Of a stretch of DNA of 30,169 nucleotides, positions 1 to 6,354 are shown piece by piece. The first letter of the stretch is position 1, and each line of letters opens with the position of its first letter. Origin of the DNA: a virus; IMG/VR virus record IMGVR_UViG_3300026521_000198, positions 1 to 30,169 of that record. One strand, given 5' to 3'. The notes under the pieces were generated by a model. That model saw nothing but the letters and a program-made list of their open reading frames with translations, was not told the origin of the DNA and did not search any database. The translations under genes and the position numbers were made by a program.

Positions 1-19
1 TAAACTTAATCTCTCTCAT
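1..19 (-). CDS. Start of a leftward gene, cut by the window edge
   Basis: An ATG at 17-19 on the minus strand overlaps the TGA stop of the upstream gene as ATGA, the coupling seen throughout this operon. The frame stays open to the window edge and gives only MREIKF, too little to assign a function. It indicates that the early operon continues to the left. Confidence 0.45.
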
Positions 20-606
20 ATCTTCCTATCCTCATAATACTTATCAATTCTATCGCTAAACTTAGTAGCTACAATTCTTGCATTTTTAACAGCTTGTGAT
101 TTTTCATTTATATCAGTACTCATTTTTTGATTAAATTCAGAAATATAGTAAACTCTATTTTTCATATTTGAGTGAATTTCAAGCAAACTAAATGCTAAAG
201 CTAAGCTTGACACATTTAATTCGTTATCTTCATCTAAAACACAAACTTTTTTAAATCTTGTTGGCTTAGATACTCTTTGAAAATCCTCAACAATTTGCAT
301 CTCATTTTCTGCAACTTTTAAAATAGTATCTCTTTCAAATTTACTATTAATTAGTTTTAAATGCTTGGGGTGATTTTTATACAGTTCTAACAGTTTGACC
401 TTGTCGTCACTATCTATAATACTGCTCTGACAAGCTGTTGCTATACAATCCCATACTTTTAAAACACTTCTAAACTCTGAATTTTTATCTTCGTACATCT
501 TTAAAAAACTTGCACTTAGTAAAAGTAAAGATAATTCTTTGCTAATATCTAATCTTTTATTAAATACTTTTCTTTGTTTGTTACTTAGTTTTGGATTTGG
601 ACTCAT
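16..606 (-). CDS. Unknown early phage protein, 196 aa
   Basis: I do not recognise this family. The protein is lysine-rich and mostly helical in appearance, with no signal peptide and no membrane segment. The N-terminal half has a leucine and serine run (about residues 25-35) and two cysteines, and the C-terminal third is charged. It lies in the leftward early operon downstream of ssb and bet. Its ATG overlaps the stop of the gene before it by 4 nt, so translation is probably coupled. A role in early DNA metabolism is only suggested by the neighbours. Confidence 0.75.
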   Translation of the reverse strand: MSPNPKLSNKQRKVFNKRLDISKELSLLLLSASFLKMYEDKNSEFRSVLKVWDCIATACQSSIIDSDDKVKLLELYKNHPKHLKLINSKFERDTILKVAENEMQIVEDFQRVSKPTRFKKVCVLDEDNELNVSSLALAFSLLEIHSNMKNRVYYISEFNQKMSTDINEKSQAVKNARIVATKFSDRIDKYYEDRKI

Positions 607-995
607 ATTTTAATGCCTTTTTCAATCAGATAATTCTCTAAATTAGCTAATACTATTCTTTTTTTCCTGATAATTTCAACTGTAATAACTCTTGGCTCGA
701 AAAAGTAGCTATCAAATACCATACGAAATGCCATATCGTTTTTATATGCATTTTGACTACCTATTTTATAAAACTTACCTAAGTTAATATGGTATCTCTC
801 CCATAAATAAAAAATATCTGTAATTCTATTTTGTATTTTTTCTAACGAAGATACTGCAATATCTCTGCCATATAATGCTTTTTTTGCTTCCAATGCCATA
901 TAATTTCTTCCTAAAAATCTAAAATATCGAAAAGAACTTTTATTTTTTCTTTTTAGTGAATAAATCGCCATTACTTTATTTCTTTCAGTCGCCAT
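603..995 (-). CDS. Unknown early phage protein, 130 aa
   Basis: This is a basic protein rich in Arg, Lys and Tyr, with the aromatic stretch SFRYFRFLGRNYMALEAKKA near residues 21-40. It has no membrane segment and I recognise no family. It sits 2 nt downstream of ssb and overlaps the next gene by 4 nt, so it belongs to the recombination operon. The basic aromatic N-terminal part could contact nucleic acid, but that is inference from composition only. Confidence 0.75.
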   Translation of the reverse strand: MATERNKVMAIYSLKRKNKSSFRYFRFLGRNYMALEAKKALYGRDIAVSSLEKIQNRITDIFYLWERYHINLGKFYKIGSQNAYKNDMAFRMVFDSYFFEPRVITVEIIRKKRIVLANLENYLIEKGIKI

Positions 996-997
996 AA

Positions 998-1474
998 CTA
1001 AAAAGGTATCTCATCATTGTCATAATTCATTTGTGGCTGATTACCTTGACCTTGACTTTGTTGTGGTTGTTGGTTCTGCATTTGCTGTGGTTGCTGTGCA
1101 TACTGTGGATTAGGTGCATTATGTGATGGTGCTTGATTTTGGTTGTCTGCTTTTCTATCAATAAAATCAAAGCTTTTTAGTTTGATAATTACTTTACTTC
1201 TGTTTTGTTGTGTTTGTGTATCTTGCCATACTTGTTGCTCTAACTCGCCTTGTATTCCTATGCGACTACCTTTATGAAAATATTGATTAATTAATTCAGC
1301 TTGTTTACCAAATACCGAAATATCAAAAAAAGATGTTTTTTCTACTTTTGTACCATCTTGTTTTTTATAATCTTGGTTTATTGCTATTGAAAAGTTACCT
1401 ACTGCACTTCCACTAGGTAGATACTTTAGTTCCATATCTCTTGTTAATGTTCCTATTAATATTGCTATATTCAT
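998..1474 (-). CDS. ssb: Single-stranded DNA-binding protein
   Basis: This protein coats single-stranded DNA during phage replication and recombination. The N-terminal 105 residues form the SSB OB fold, with the typical opening MNIAILIGTLTRDMELKYLP, the SFFDISVFGKQAE segment and GELEQQVWQD. A Gln/Asn-rich flexible linker (about residues 112-150) follows. The acidic tail ends in DNDEIPF, the tip that docks partner proteins in bacterial SSBs. The 158-aa length is normal. A good AAAGGA site precedes the ATG. It is encoded with the RecT/Bet annealase, a common pairing in phage recombination operons. Confidence 0.95.
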   Translation of the reverse strand: MNIAILIGTLTRDMELKYLPSGSAVGNFSIAINQDYKKQDGTKVEKTSFFDISVFGKQAELINQYFHKGSRIGIQGELEQQVWQDTQTQQNRSKVIIKLKSFDFIDRKADNQNQAPSHNAPNPQYAQQPQQMQNQQPQQSQGQGNQPQMNYDNDEIPF

Positions 1475-1484
1475 TTTAATCCTT

Positions 1485-1718
1485 TTAATATTTTATTATT
1501 TCTATATCAGTTACAATATCATCTTCATCTAAAATAATATTGCTATGCTTTTTAACCATCTCTAATTGCTTTAAAAATGGAAACTCTTTTAATTCGTATT
1601 TTTTAATTTTTGCTTCATTAAAATCAAAAGTTCCACTTTTTAATATTTCTACTCGTATTTTAATTTGCTTATCTTCTTTTGCCTTTTTTACAATTTTTAG
1701 ACCTTGCCTAATACTCAT
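1485..1718 (-). CDS. Unknown small early protein, 77 aa
   Basis: This is a small charged protein, Lys-rich at the N-terminus with an acidic patch (LDEDDIVTD) near the C-terminus. It has no cysteine pair, signal peptide or membrane segment, and I recognise no family. The start is supported by GGAAAGGAAG upstream and a 1-nt TAATG overlap with the 39-aa gene before it. It sits between bet and ssb in the same operon. Confidence 0.7.
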   Translation of the reverse strand: MSIRQGLKIVKKAKEDKQIKIRVEILKSGTFDFNEAKIKKYELKEFPFLKQLEMVKKHSNIILDEDDIVTDIEIIKY

Positions 1719-1837
1719 TACACTTCCTTTCCAGTTCTTTTATCAATTCTAACTATTCCAGTTATATACCCTATTTCTACGATATGTTCATCTTTAATGA
1801 ACATATCTTTTATTTGCTCTACTGATGGCTTATTCAT
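1718..1837 (-). CDS. Small 39-aa early protein
   Basis: A 39-codon frame begins at an ATG inside the 3' end of the bet gene (8-nt overlap, ATGAATAA) and ends in a TAATG overlap with the next gene. It fills the gap exactly, and both junctions look translationally coupled, which is the main evidence that it is real. The product, beginning MNKPSVEQIKDMFIKDEHIV, matches no family I know. Confidence 0.6.
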   Translation of the reverse strand: MNKPSVEQIKDMFIKDEHIVEIGYITGIVRIDKRTGKEV

Positions 1838-2642
1838 CTCTATCACTTCCATCATCATTAAAACTATCAAGCATACTTGTATCTACTGTTTTAACTTCGC
1901 CAGTTTCCATATCAACTATTTCTGCATCTTCAAATAAATCTTCATTTTTATGTACAAATTTTTCAGCTTGAGTTTCTTTTTTAGTTTTTCTTCTAACTGT
2001 TTTTTTAATCTCTTGTTGTAGTTTTGGAACTTGGTATTTTTCTTTTAAATCAATATCTTCAACAGGTTCAACTTCACTCTCATCATATAGACCGTTAATA
2101 TCAAATGCCATTCGTAAACATTGACTTTCTGCAACTTTTTTAAGCATTGTTTTTGGTTTTTCAGCCCAAAACTTCGTAGGTGTTCCATCTTTCTTTTTTT
2201 GCACATATTCACTATATTCAACTTCTGTTAAAAATGGTGTTTCACAATCTTTTCTTTTTATCTCACATATTGCAACTAAATCCTGACTCTCTGTCCATTT
2301 GCCATTCATAAGTTTTGGAGTGTCAATTAATTTTGTTGTTGTTTTGATACTTTCTAATTTACCACTTTGATTTGCTATTTTTCTAAAGGCATTTCTTCCT
2401 GCTAGCGGCTCTATTTTTGTAACCCATTGTCCATTAATATTTGCTTTTCTTTCAACAAAATAAATCTCACTTAACAATGGGTTTAATCCTAAACTTTTAG
2501 CAACTGTCATACAGTATTGCATCTCGTGTGGTGTTGTAGATGGTGGGAAAAATTGATTTTTTATTATCTTTTTTTGTTCATCATCAAAATCTATTAAATA
2601 CTTTGCTTTATTTTCTACTAATTCTACTTGTTTATTTTCCAT
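1830..2642 (-). CDS. bet: RecT/Redbeta-type single-strand annealing recombinase (Bet)
   Basis: This protein anneals complementary single strands during phage recombination and concatemer formation, working with SSB. It matches the Bet/RecT family pattern: a helical N-terminus, MTVAKSLGLNPLLSEIYFV near residues 46-64, a GRNAFRKIA segment, the FWAEKPKTMLKKVAESQCLR block near 165-184, then MAFDINGLYDESEVEP. The C-terminal 70 residues are a charged, poorly conserved tail. The 270-aa length is normal. It lies between the Gp157-like gene and ssb. No partner exonuclease of the lambda Exo or YqaJ type is recognisable in the window. Confidence 0.9.
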   Translation of the reverse strand: MENKQVELVENKAKYLIDFDDEQKKIIKNQFFPPSTTPHEMQYCMTVAKSLGLNPLLSEIYFVERKANINGQWVTKIEPLAGRNAFRKIANQSGKLESIKTTTKLIDTPKLMNGKWTESQDLVAICEIKRKDCETPFLTEVEYSEYVQKKKDGTPTKFWAEKPKTMLKKVAESQCLRMAFDINGLYDESEVEPVEDIDLKEKYQVPKLQQEIKKTVRRKTKKETQAEKFVHKNEDLFEDAEIVDMETGEVKTVDTSMLDSFNDDGSDRDE

Positions 2643-2643
2643 C

Positions 2644-3150
2644 TTATGCTCCTCTTTTTTTGTTAAGTTTTATTGTTGTTGGTTTTATACTTTCTTTTAA
2701 TTCGGCTAAATCTTCATCTATTAATCCACTTTCTAAATCTGCTTTAATCTTAGTAGTGTCGAGTGTAGTTTTAACATATCCTAGTGCCATCAAAGTGGCT
2801 TCATCTTTGATATTTATACTCTTGTTAGGCTTAGGATTATAAACTGTTATAGATGATACTCTATCGCCTTGTAACTTATCAATTCCATTTGCCTGTAATA
2901 GATTTGCTACTTCCATTTTGATATGCTCTTTTTGCATCTTAGCTTCATCTTCTATCATTTTTAATTCAGCCTTAGCGATTTTTATTCTTTCAAGCTTATC
3001 ATCTAAATTATCAAGTGCTAAACCTATATAATCGGTTAAGCCTTGTGGACTTGTATGCTCTAATTTATTTGTCATAACTTCAAGCATAAACTCTTTATCT
3101 ACATTTTCTAAGCTCGTACTCTTTTGAGATAGTTTCATCATCATATTCAT
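2644..3150 (-). CDS. Siphovirus Gp157-like protein
   Basis: The protein is 168 aa. A long predicted coiled coil covers about residues 40-90 (DNLDDKLERIKIAKAELKMI onward). A C-terminal beta part includes the family-like segment YVKTTLDTTKIKADLESG, where Gp157 proteins have a Lys/Ile-rich 'tpDk..Ik..Lk.G' stretch. Gp157 (Sfi11-type) genes usually sit next to recT/bet and ssb in phage early operons, as here. The molecular role is not settled. A basic KLNKKRG tail closes the protein. The alternative reading is a generic coiled-coil recombination accessory protein. Confidence 0.65.
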   Translation of the reverse strand: MNMMMKLSQKSTSLENVDKEFMLEVMTNKLEHTSPQGLTDYIGLALDNLDDKLERIKIAKAELKMIEDEAKMQKEHIKMEVANLLQANGIDKLQGDRVSSITVYNPKPNKSINIKDEATLMALGYVKTTLDTTKIKADLESGLIDEDLAELKESIKPTTIKLNKKRGA

Positions 3151-3353
3151 AATATTTCCTTTAACATATCATCAAGTTCCTCACTAAAATCATAATCATT
3201 ATAATCTTTAGCAACATCTTTAGCTTTTATAATCATACTTTCTATTTCATCAAGATAATTTGCTCTTATGTCATCTTCAAAATATTGTAAAAATTTTTCT
3301 TGTTTGGCTTGTTTTTCTAAGTGACTGTTTGTTTCATAATTTACTCTACACAT
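3147..3353 (-). CDS. Unknown small early protein, 68 aa
   Basis: This is a short acidic protein, mostly helical by composition, with a run of Asp, Glu and Tyr in the second half (AKDYNDYDFSEELDDMLKEI). I recognise no family. It overlaps the following Gp157-like gene by 4 nt, and its start lies within the end of the 45-aa first gene of the operon, so it is translated as part of this unit. Confidence 0.65.
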   Translation of the reverse strand: MCRVNYETNSHLEKQAKQEKFLQYFEDDIRANYLDEIESMIIKAKDVAKDYNDYDFSEELDDMLKEIL

Positions 3354-3483
3354 TGTGCATACCTTGTCTAGTTTGATGTATAATCATCTTTTCTATTCTT
3401 TTTAATAGATTTGTTTTTCTAGCTATTTCTTTACGAATAGCAACTTGTAATGTCCATAGGTTCATCTCTTTAGTTTGTTTCAT
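3346..3483 (-). CDS. First gene of the leftward early operon, 45 aa
   Basis: A 45-codon frame (MKQTKEMNLWTLQVAIRKEI onward) starts just downstream of an AAAAAGGA ribosome site and overlaps the next gene by 8 nt. The product is basic and helical with no recognised family. It is the gene nearest the leftward promoter region, so it is probably the first one translated when repression is lifted. Position, ribosome site and coupling support it, not homology. Confidence 0.6.
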   Translation of the reverse strand: MKQTKEMNLWTLQVAIRKEIARKTNLLKRIEKMIIHQTRQGMHNV

Positions 3484-3535
3484 AATATAATCCTTTTTCC
3501 GAATTGTTTTAAGTTATTTGCAAATAGACTTAATA

Positions 3536-3579
3536 AAGGCAACTCTTCACAAACATACTACTTTTTTATTTGTTGCCTT
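3536..3579. repeat. Inverted repeat in the leader of the leftward early operon
   Basis: AAGGCAAC at 3536-3543 is the exact reverse complement of GTTGCCTT at 3572-3579, with a 28-nt loop. It lies in the untranslated leader between the operator pair and the first leftward gene. It could form an RNA hairpin in the leftward transcript (antitermination or attenuation) or bind a protein. Its function is unknown. Confidence 0.4.
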
Positions 3580-3661
3580 AATTAAATCTACAATTTTGTA
3601 AGATTTTTTTAACAATGGGTTTTTAAATATCTTAAAAGCTGTTTCGCTTTTGTTGTATGAA

Positions 3662-3714
3662 TTGTAAGATATACTTACTTAATTACAACTTAATAATGTA
3701 AGTATAACTTACTA
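3662..3714. promoter_or_regulatory. Left operator pair (OL-like) for the CI-type repressor
   Basis: Two GTAAG-N5-CTTAC sites lie at 3664-3678 (spacer ATATA) and 3698-3712 (spacer TATAA), with starts 34 bp apart. The first is identical over 20 nt to the site at 5751-5770 beside the repressor gene. They sit where the promoter of the leftward early operon should be, so repressor binding here would silence recombination genes in the lysogen. Confidence 0.75.
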
Positions 3715-3945
3715 AATTTAAAAATTCGCAATAAGAGATTATATTTATGATTTTTTTGTGTATATATAATAAGGAGTGGTTTTTTTGTATTAGCATAATA
3801 ATTGATTTGGAGTTATACTAATTTGAGGTGATTTTTGTACACAAATTGGCATAAGTCATTTATTCGCCTTAATAGGTAATATTTAAGCTATAATTAATAT
3901 AATGTATATTATAATTCTTATATCAAAACAACAAAAGGATTTAAA

Positions 3946-4224
3946 ATGACAAAACAAGAAATTTATGAAGAATTAGGAAAAGTAACAATAAACGAAAGAG
4001 ATTATATATTAGTGAATAATGAAGTAATACTGCAAAATTTAAACTTAGATGACGATTGGTTTGAAATTGTAGATTATGCAGACGACGAAGAAACATTTAA
4101 AGACTATTCTTTTGAAAAAGTTGAGTATGTTGATGGAGACCTTTTTAAAAAAGAAGATGGGGAAGTTGTAGAAGTAGAATTTAAACAACCAACTGGGTGT
4201 GTAATAAGATATGAAATCAAATAA
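3946..4224 (+). CDS. Strongly acidic small protein, 92 aa
   Basis: I recognise no family. About 26 of 92 residues are Asp or Glu against about 10 Lys or Arg, with clusters such as LDDDWFEIVDYADDEE near residues 34-49. There is no signal peptide or membrane segment. It has its own promoter region and a clear AAAAGGA site, and it overlaps the HTH gene downstream by 14 nt. Its position between two operator-controlled early promoters suggests a regulatory or anti-defence role. Such acidity also occurs in DNA-mimic proteins, but that is speculation. Confidence 0.75.
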   Translation: MTKQEIYEELGKVTINERDYILVNNEVILQNLNLDDDWFEIVDYADDEETFKDYSFEKVEYVDGDLFKKEDGEVVEVEFKQPTGCVIRYEIK

Positions 4225-4366
4225 ACCACCAAAAAAGGCTACAATCAAAGAAGTAGCAGAGTATTTGGGCAAAAGTCCACATACAGTTAAAGATTATGAT
4301 AAAAAGAAGCTGTTACTTATGCGATTAGGATTGGCTTCTTTGCAGAATATCAGAACAAGTAAATAA
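4211..4366 (+). CDS. Small helix-turn-helix DNA-binding protein, 51 aa
   Basis: The 51-codon frame contains a compact helix-turn-helix, TIKEVAEYLGKSPHTVKDYD at residues 11-30, in the style of MerR/excisionase or small phage regulators. A basic KKK stretch follows. The N-terminus is also basic and proline-containing (KSNKPPKKA). Its start lies inside the end of the acidic gene (14-nt overlap), so the two are probably made together. Candidate roles are excisionase-like factor or regulator of the lysis-lysogeny switch. Confidence 0.65.
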   Translation: MKSNKPPKKATIKEVAEYLGKSPHTVKDYDKKKLLLMRLGLASLQNIRTSK

Positions 4367-4378
4367 TACATTGTTCTG
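4351..4378. terminator. Possible stem-loop between converging genes
   Basis: CAGAACAA (4351-4358) pairs perfectly with TTGTTCTG (4371-4378) around a 12-nt loop, at the point where the rightward HTH gene and the leftward repressor unit converge. No U-run follows on either strand, so an intrinsic terminator is possible but not clear. Confidence 0.35.
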
Positions 4379-4434
4379 TACTAAAAATTAATAACCACAA
4401 GAATTTATCTACAAAATCTGTTATCACAACATAT

Positions 4435-4512
4435 TTATTTCAACATCATCAAGGCAGTAAATGCACTACCAGCTAAAAAGCCAAGTAGTATGTAGGGTAT
4501 GTATTTAATCAT
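4435..4512 (-). CDS. Tiny membrane peptide, 25 aa
   Basis: The ATG overlaps the stop of the lipoprotein gene (ATGATTAA, 8-nt overlap), the same coupling pattern used elsewhere in this phage. The 25 codons encode one hydrophobic segment, with YIPYILLGFLAGSAFTALMM between flanking lysines, as expected for a single-pass membrane peptide. It lies in the repressor transcript, so it would be made in the lysogen together with the lipoprotein. A chance frame cannot be excluded at this length. Confidence 0.45.
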   Translation of the reverse strand: MIKYIPYILLGFLAGSAFTALMMLK

Positions 4513-5074
4513 TCGTATATGATAACACTTCATATTTTATATAGTTATTTGTAGCTTCATATATTTTTATTTTAATATTTTTAAAGTTAATTGTTGTTGG
4601 CTTGTCTTTGTTTAATTTGTATGTTAAATCTTGAAAAAATGCTGGTCTTATTAGGCTTCCAATAAACTCTCTGTATGTAAGTCTAAGAGTGTCCCCTTGA
4701 ACACCTTGGTATAATAATTCTGTTTTAAAATTATTATGATTTGTGTCAAGAATTATTGTTGGCTTAAATTTATATTTTAAAGCTTCCTTGTTGTTTATAC
4801 ATCTATACTTCATTTTAACAGCTTTGAATTTTCGTTCTTTACCTCTTGGAATACAAAAAGCATCCTTATCTAAAGGGTTTAAAATTACACCATTGTATGA
4901 ATATGTTTTTGTGCCATAAAAGTCTTTTGTCTTAACTAAAGAATTTCCAGTATTAACTTTAATTATTGTATTTATTTTTGGCTCTTTTGAAAATATTTTT
5001 TCACTCTTTGACGAACACCCACTAAAAGCAAATATTGCTATAACTAATACCCCTATCCGCATTATTCTTTTCAT
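4505..5074 (-). CDS. Predicted lipoprotein expressed from the repressor operon, 189 aa
   Basis: The N-terminus MKRIMRIGVLVIAIFAFSGC is a typical type II signal peptide: basic start, hydrophobic core, lipobox FSGC with the lipidated Cys at residue 20. The mature domain of about 170 aa is Lys- and Tyr-rich with a beta-type look, and I recognise no family. I chose the ATG at 5074 because AAAGGA lies just upstream. An upstream in-frame start at 5101 would overlap the repressor gene and mask the signal peptide. Downstream of the repressor, it is a good candidate for a lysogenic-conversion or superinfection-exclusion protein. Confidence 0.8.
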   Translation of the reverse strand: MKRIMRIGVLVIAIFAFSGCSSKSEKIFSKEPKINTIIKVNTGNSLVKTKDFYGTKTYSYNGVILNPLDKDAFCIPRGKERKFKAVKMKYRCINNKEALKYKFKPTIILDTNHNNFKTELLYQGVQGDTLRLTYREFIGSLIRPAFFQDLTYKLNKDKPTTINFKNIKIKIYEATNNYIKYEVLSYTND

Positions 5075-5084
5075 AATGTTCCTT

Positions 5085-5714
5085 TTAAGCTCGACCAACA
5101 AGTTTTAATCTTGCTAATCTGTTATTTAATTTATTTTTATTTATAGCAACTACTTTAGATACTTTTAAATTATCTATTTCTTCACTATCTAATCTTACCA
5201 CTTTTGTCTTAAAAGTTTCGCTTTGATTATAAGGTATAAACTCTATCATATAATTATCATCATCTTTATTGTATATTTTTATTGCACTTTCATTTTCTAA
5301 AGAGTAATGTACTATATCACCATTTTGCACTTGTGCATTTGGGTCACATATGATTTCATCTCCATCTTCAATATCAGTTGCCATACTGTCACCATTTGCA
5401 ATAACACAATACAAATGTTCGTTCCATTTTTCAGCATTAATTATACAGCTCATACCCTCGACTTGTAAAAAGTTTATCTCGCTTCCTCCGCAAGATGCAG
5501 TTCCAACGATAGGTACTTCTTTTACTTCTCTGCGACCTACAATATTAATTGACAGTAATTCAATAATTTTTTCCATATTTTCAAAAGTAGGAGTATTGTT
5601 CCCTGCTTCATAATTTGCGATAGCCCCTCTGCTTACACCAATTAATTTTGCTAGTTTTTCTTGAGATATTTTTTTATTTTTTCTCGCTTCTTTTAATTTT
5701 TCACCAAAACTCAT
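5085..5714 (-). CDS. CI/LexA-type phage repressor with S24 self-cleavage domain
   Basis: This is the lysogeny master repressor. Residues 3-55 form an HTH_3 DNA-binding domain (ISQEKLAKLIGVSRGAIANY). The C-terminal part is an S24 peptidase-like domain with Ser110 in NGDSM and Lys146 in SAIKIY as the catalytic pair. Cys75-Gly76 in TASCGG is the likely self-cleavage bond, 35 residues before the serine, matching LexA/CI spacing. It should therefore respond to host RecA during DNA damage. An AAAAGGA site precedes the start. It is divergent from the Cro-like gene, with two operators between them, and is co-transcribed with the lipoprotein. Confidence 0.93.
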   Translation of the reverse strand: MSFGEKLKEARKNKKISQEKLAKLIGVSRGAIANYEAGNNTPTFENMEKIIELLSINIVGRREVKEVPIVGTASCGGSEINFLQVEGMSCIINAEKWNEHLYCVIANGDSMATDIEDGDEIICDPNAQVQNGDIVHYSLENESAIKIYNKDDDNYMIEFIPYNQSETFKTKVVRLDSEEIDNLKVSKVVAINKNKLNNRLARLKLVGRA

Positions 5715-5751
5715 GTTAGTCCTTTTTGTAAAATGTATTTTAACATCTAAA

Positions 5752-5804
5752 TTGTAAGATATACTTACTTATTTAAGCATTTATAAAGTAAGTATATCTT
5801 ACAA
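5752..5804. promoter_or_regulatory. Right operator pair (OR-like) between repressor and Cro-like gene
   Basis: A 19-bp sequence at 5752-5770 (TTGTAAGATATACTTACTT) is repeated as an exact reverse complement at 5786-5804, with a 15-bp spacer. Each arm contains a GTAAG-N5-CTTAC site (5754-5768 and 5788-5802), again 34 bp apart. The sites cover the 98-bp gap holding the divergent promoters. A TATAAA at 5782-5787 would be a fitting -10 box for the rightward promoter and would be blocked by bound repressor. Confidence 0.8.
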
Positions 5805-5812
5805 TATGCCTT

Positions 5813-6061
5813 ATGAAAACAATTAAAATAACAGAATTAGCAAAAAAACTAAATATTAATCATTCTGCCATTTCATTATGGAATAAAAAGAAAAAAATAC
5901 CCGCTGGAAGAATCTTTGAAGTTGCAAAAATTATTAAAGTGAGTCCTATTTCTTTAAATAAAAATAATGATTTGTTATTTAATATGATTAATTCTACTCC
6001 AAAAAAAGACAATATAACAAGAGTACAATCACAAGACAATCACAATACTAAGGTAATTTAA
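5813..6061 (+). CDS. Cro-like helix-turn-helix regulator, 82 aa
   Basis: The first 50 residues form a small HTH of the Cro/YdaS type: ITELAKKLNINHSAISLWNK (residues 6-25), then KKKIPAGRIFEVAKI. The C-terminal 30 residues are polar and probably disordered. It is transcribed away from the repressor across the shared operators and is the first gene of the rightward early operon, so it is expected to favour lytic growth by shutting off the repressor promoter. No good Shine-Dalgarno is seen. The right operator ends only about 10 nt before the ATG, so the mRNA leader must be very short. Confidence 0.85.
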   Translation: MKTIKITELAKKLNINHSAISLWNKKKKIPAGRIFEVAKIIKVSPISLNKNNDLLFNMINSTPKKDNITRVQSQDNHNTKVI

Positions 6062-6258
6062 TGCATGAGAAATATGATAATAGCAAGACACTGAAATTTA
6101 GTAATAACGATATTAAAATTATTCAAGAATTATCAGATAAGCATAATTTTAAAAGTGATAGCGACTTAGTTAGGCATTGTATTAATTTTGTAAATGCACT
6201 TGATAAAAAAAATTTATATATTGAAACAACTGCTAAGTTAATTGAGGGGTTAGAGTAA
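6061..6258 (+). CDS. Small protein, possibly ribbon-helix-helix, 65 aa
   Basis: It overlaps the Cro-like gene by one base (TAATG). The segment TLKFSNNDIKIIQELSDKHN followed by FKSDSDLVRHCINFVNAL has a beta strand-helix-helix look compatible with a ribbon-helix-helix regulator, but the match is weak and I name no family. There is no membrane segment. It lies between the Cro-like gene and the replication genes, where phages often carry a CII-like or other regulator. Confidence 0.65.
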   Translation: MHEKYDNSKTLKFSNNDIKIIQELSDKHNFKSDSDLVRHCINFVNALDKKNLYIETTAKLIEGLE

Positions 6259-6265
6259 ACAATGA

Positions 6266-6333
6266 TAGTAAGTACATCACAGGGTAACTGTTCGCAAGGT
6301 CTAGTTGGTCCTTGCCTTGTGATGTACTTATTA
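6266..6333. promoter_or_regulatory. Large stem-loop (19-bp stem) before the replication gene
   Basis: Bases 6266-6284 pair with 6315-6333 in a 19-bp stem containing two G-U pairs. The core is AAGTACATCACA against TGTGATGTACTT. Inside the loop, CAAGG (6295-6299) pairs with CCTTG (6310-6314). The element ends about 20 nt before the likely start codon of the replication protein at 6355. It could be an RNA attenuator or translational control element, or a DNA palindrome at the replication origin. The sequence alone does not decide. Confidence 0.65.
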
Positions 6334-6354
6334 GAAAAGATAAAAGGACCAATT

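Larger units (their letters stand above)
3484..3945. other. 462-bp intergenic regulatory region
   Basis: No convincing gene lies here. It holds the leader inverted repeat (3536-3579), the operator pair (3664-3712), and an imperfect inverted repeat at 3789-3798 / 3813-3822 (ATTAGCATAA against TTATACTAAT, one mismatch). A TATAAT-like box near 3890-3895 probably serves the rightward gene at 3946, which has an AAAAGGA ribosome site. Campylobacterota promoters typically lack a clear -35 box, so promoter positions are inferred. Confidence 0.6.

Noticed and set aside
3753-3845. Inverted repeat TTTGTGTA / TACACAAA about 75 bp apart in the intergenic region
   Set aside because: Eight AT-rich bases at this distance are expected by chance; no further pairing supports it.
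6266-6333. A tRNA gene (GTTCG and AGTTGGT-like stretches in the stem-loop)
   Set aside because: The outer stem is 19 bp rather than 7, no cloverleaf with anticodon arm can be drawn, and the order of the T-like and D-like stretches is reversed.
6262-6354. N-terminal extension of the replication protein from ATG 6262
   Set aside because: The codons lie across the 19-bp stem-loop, the ribosome site before 6262 is too far away, and a good AAAAGGA site precedes ATG 6355.
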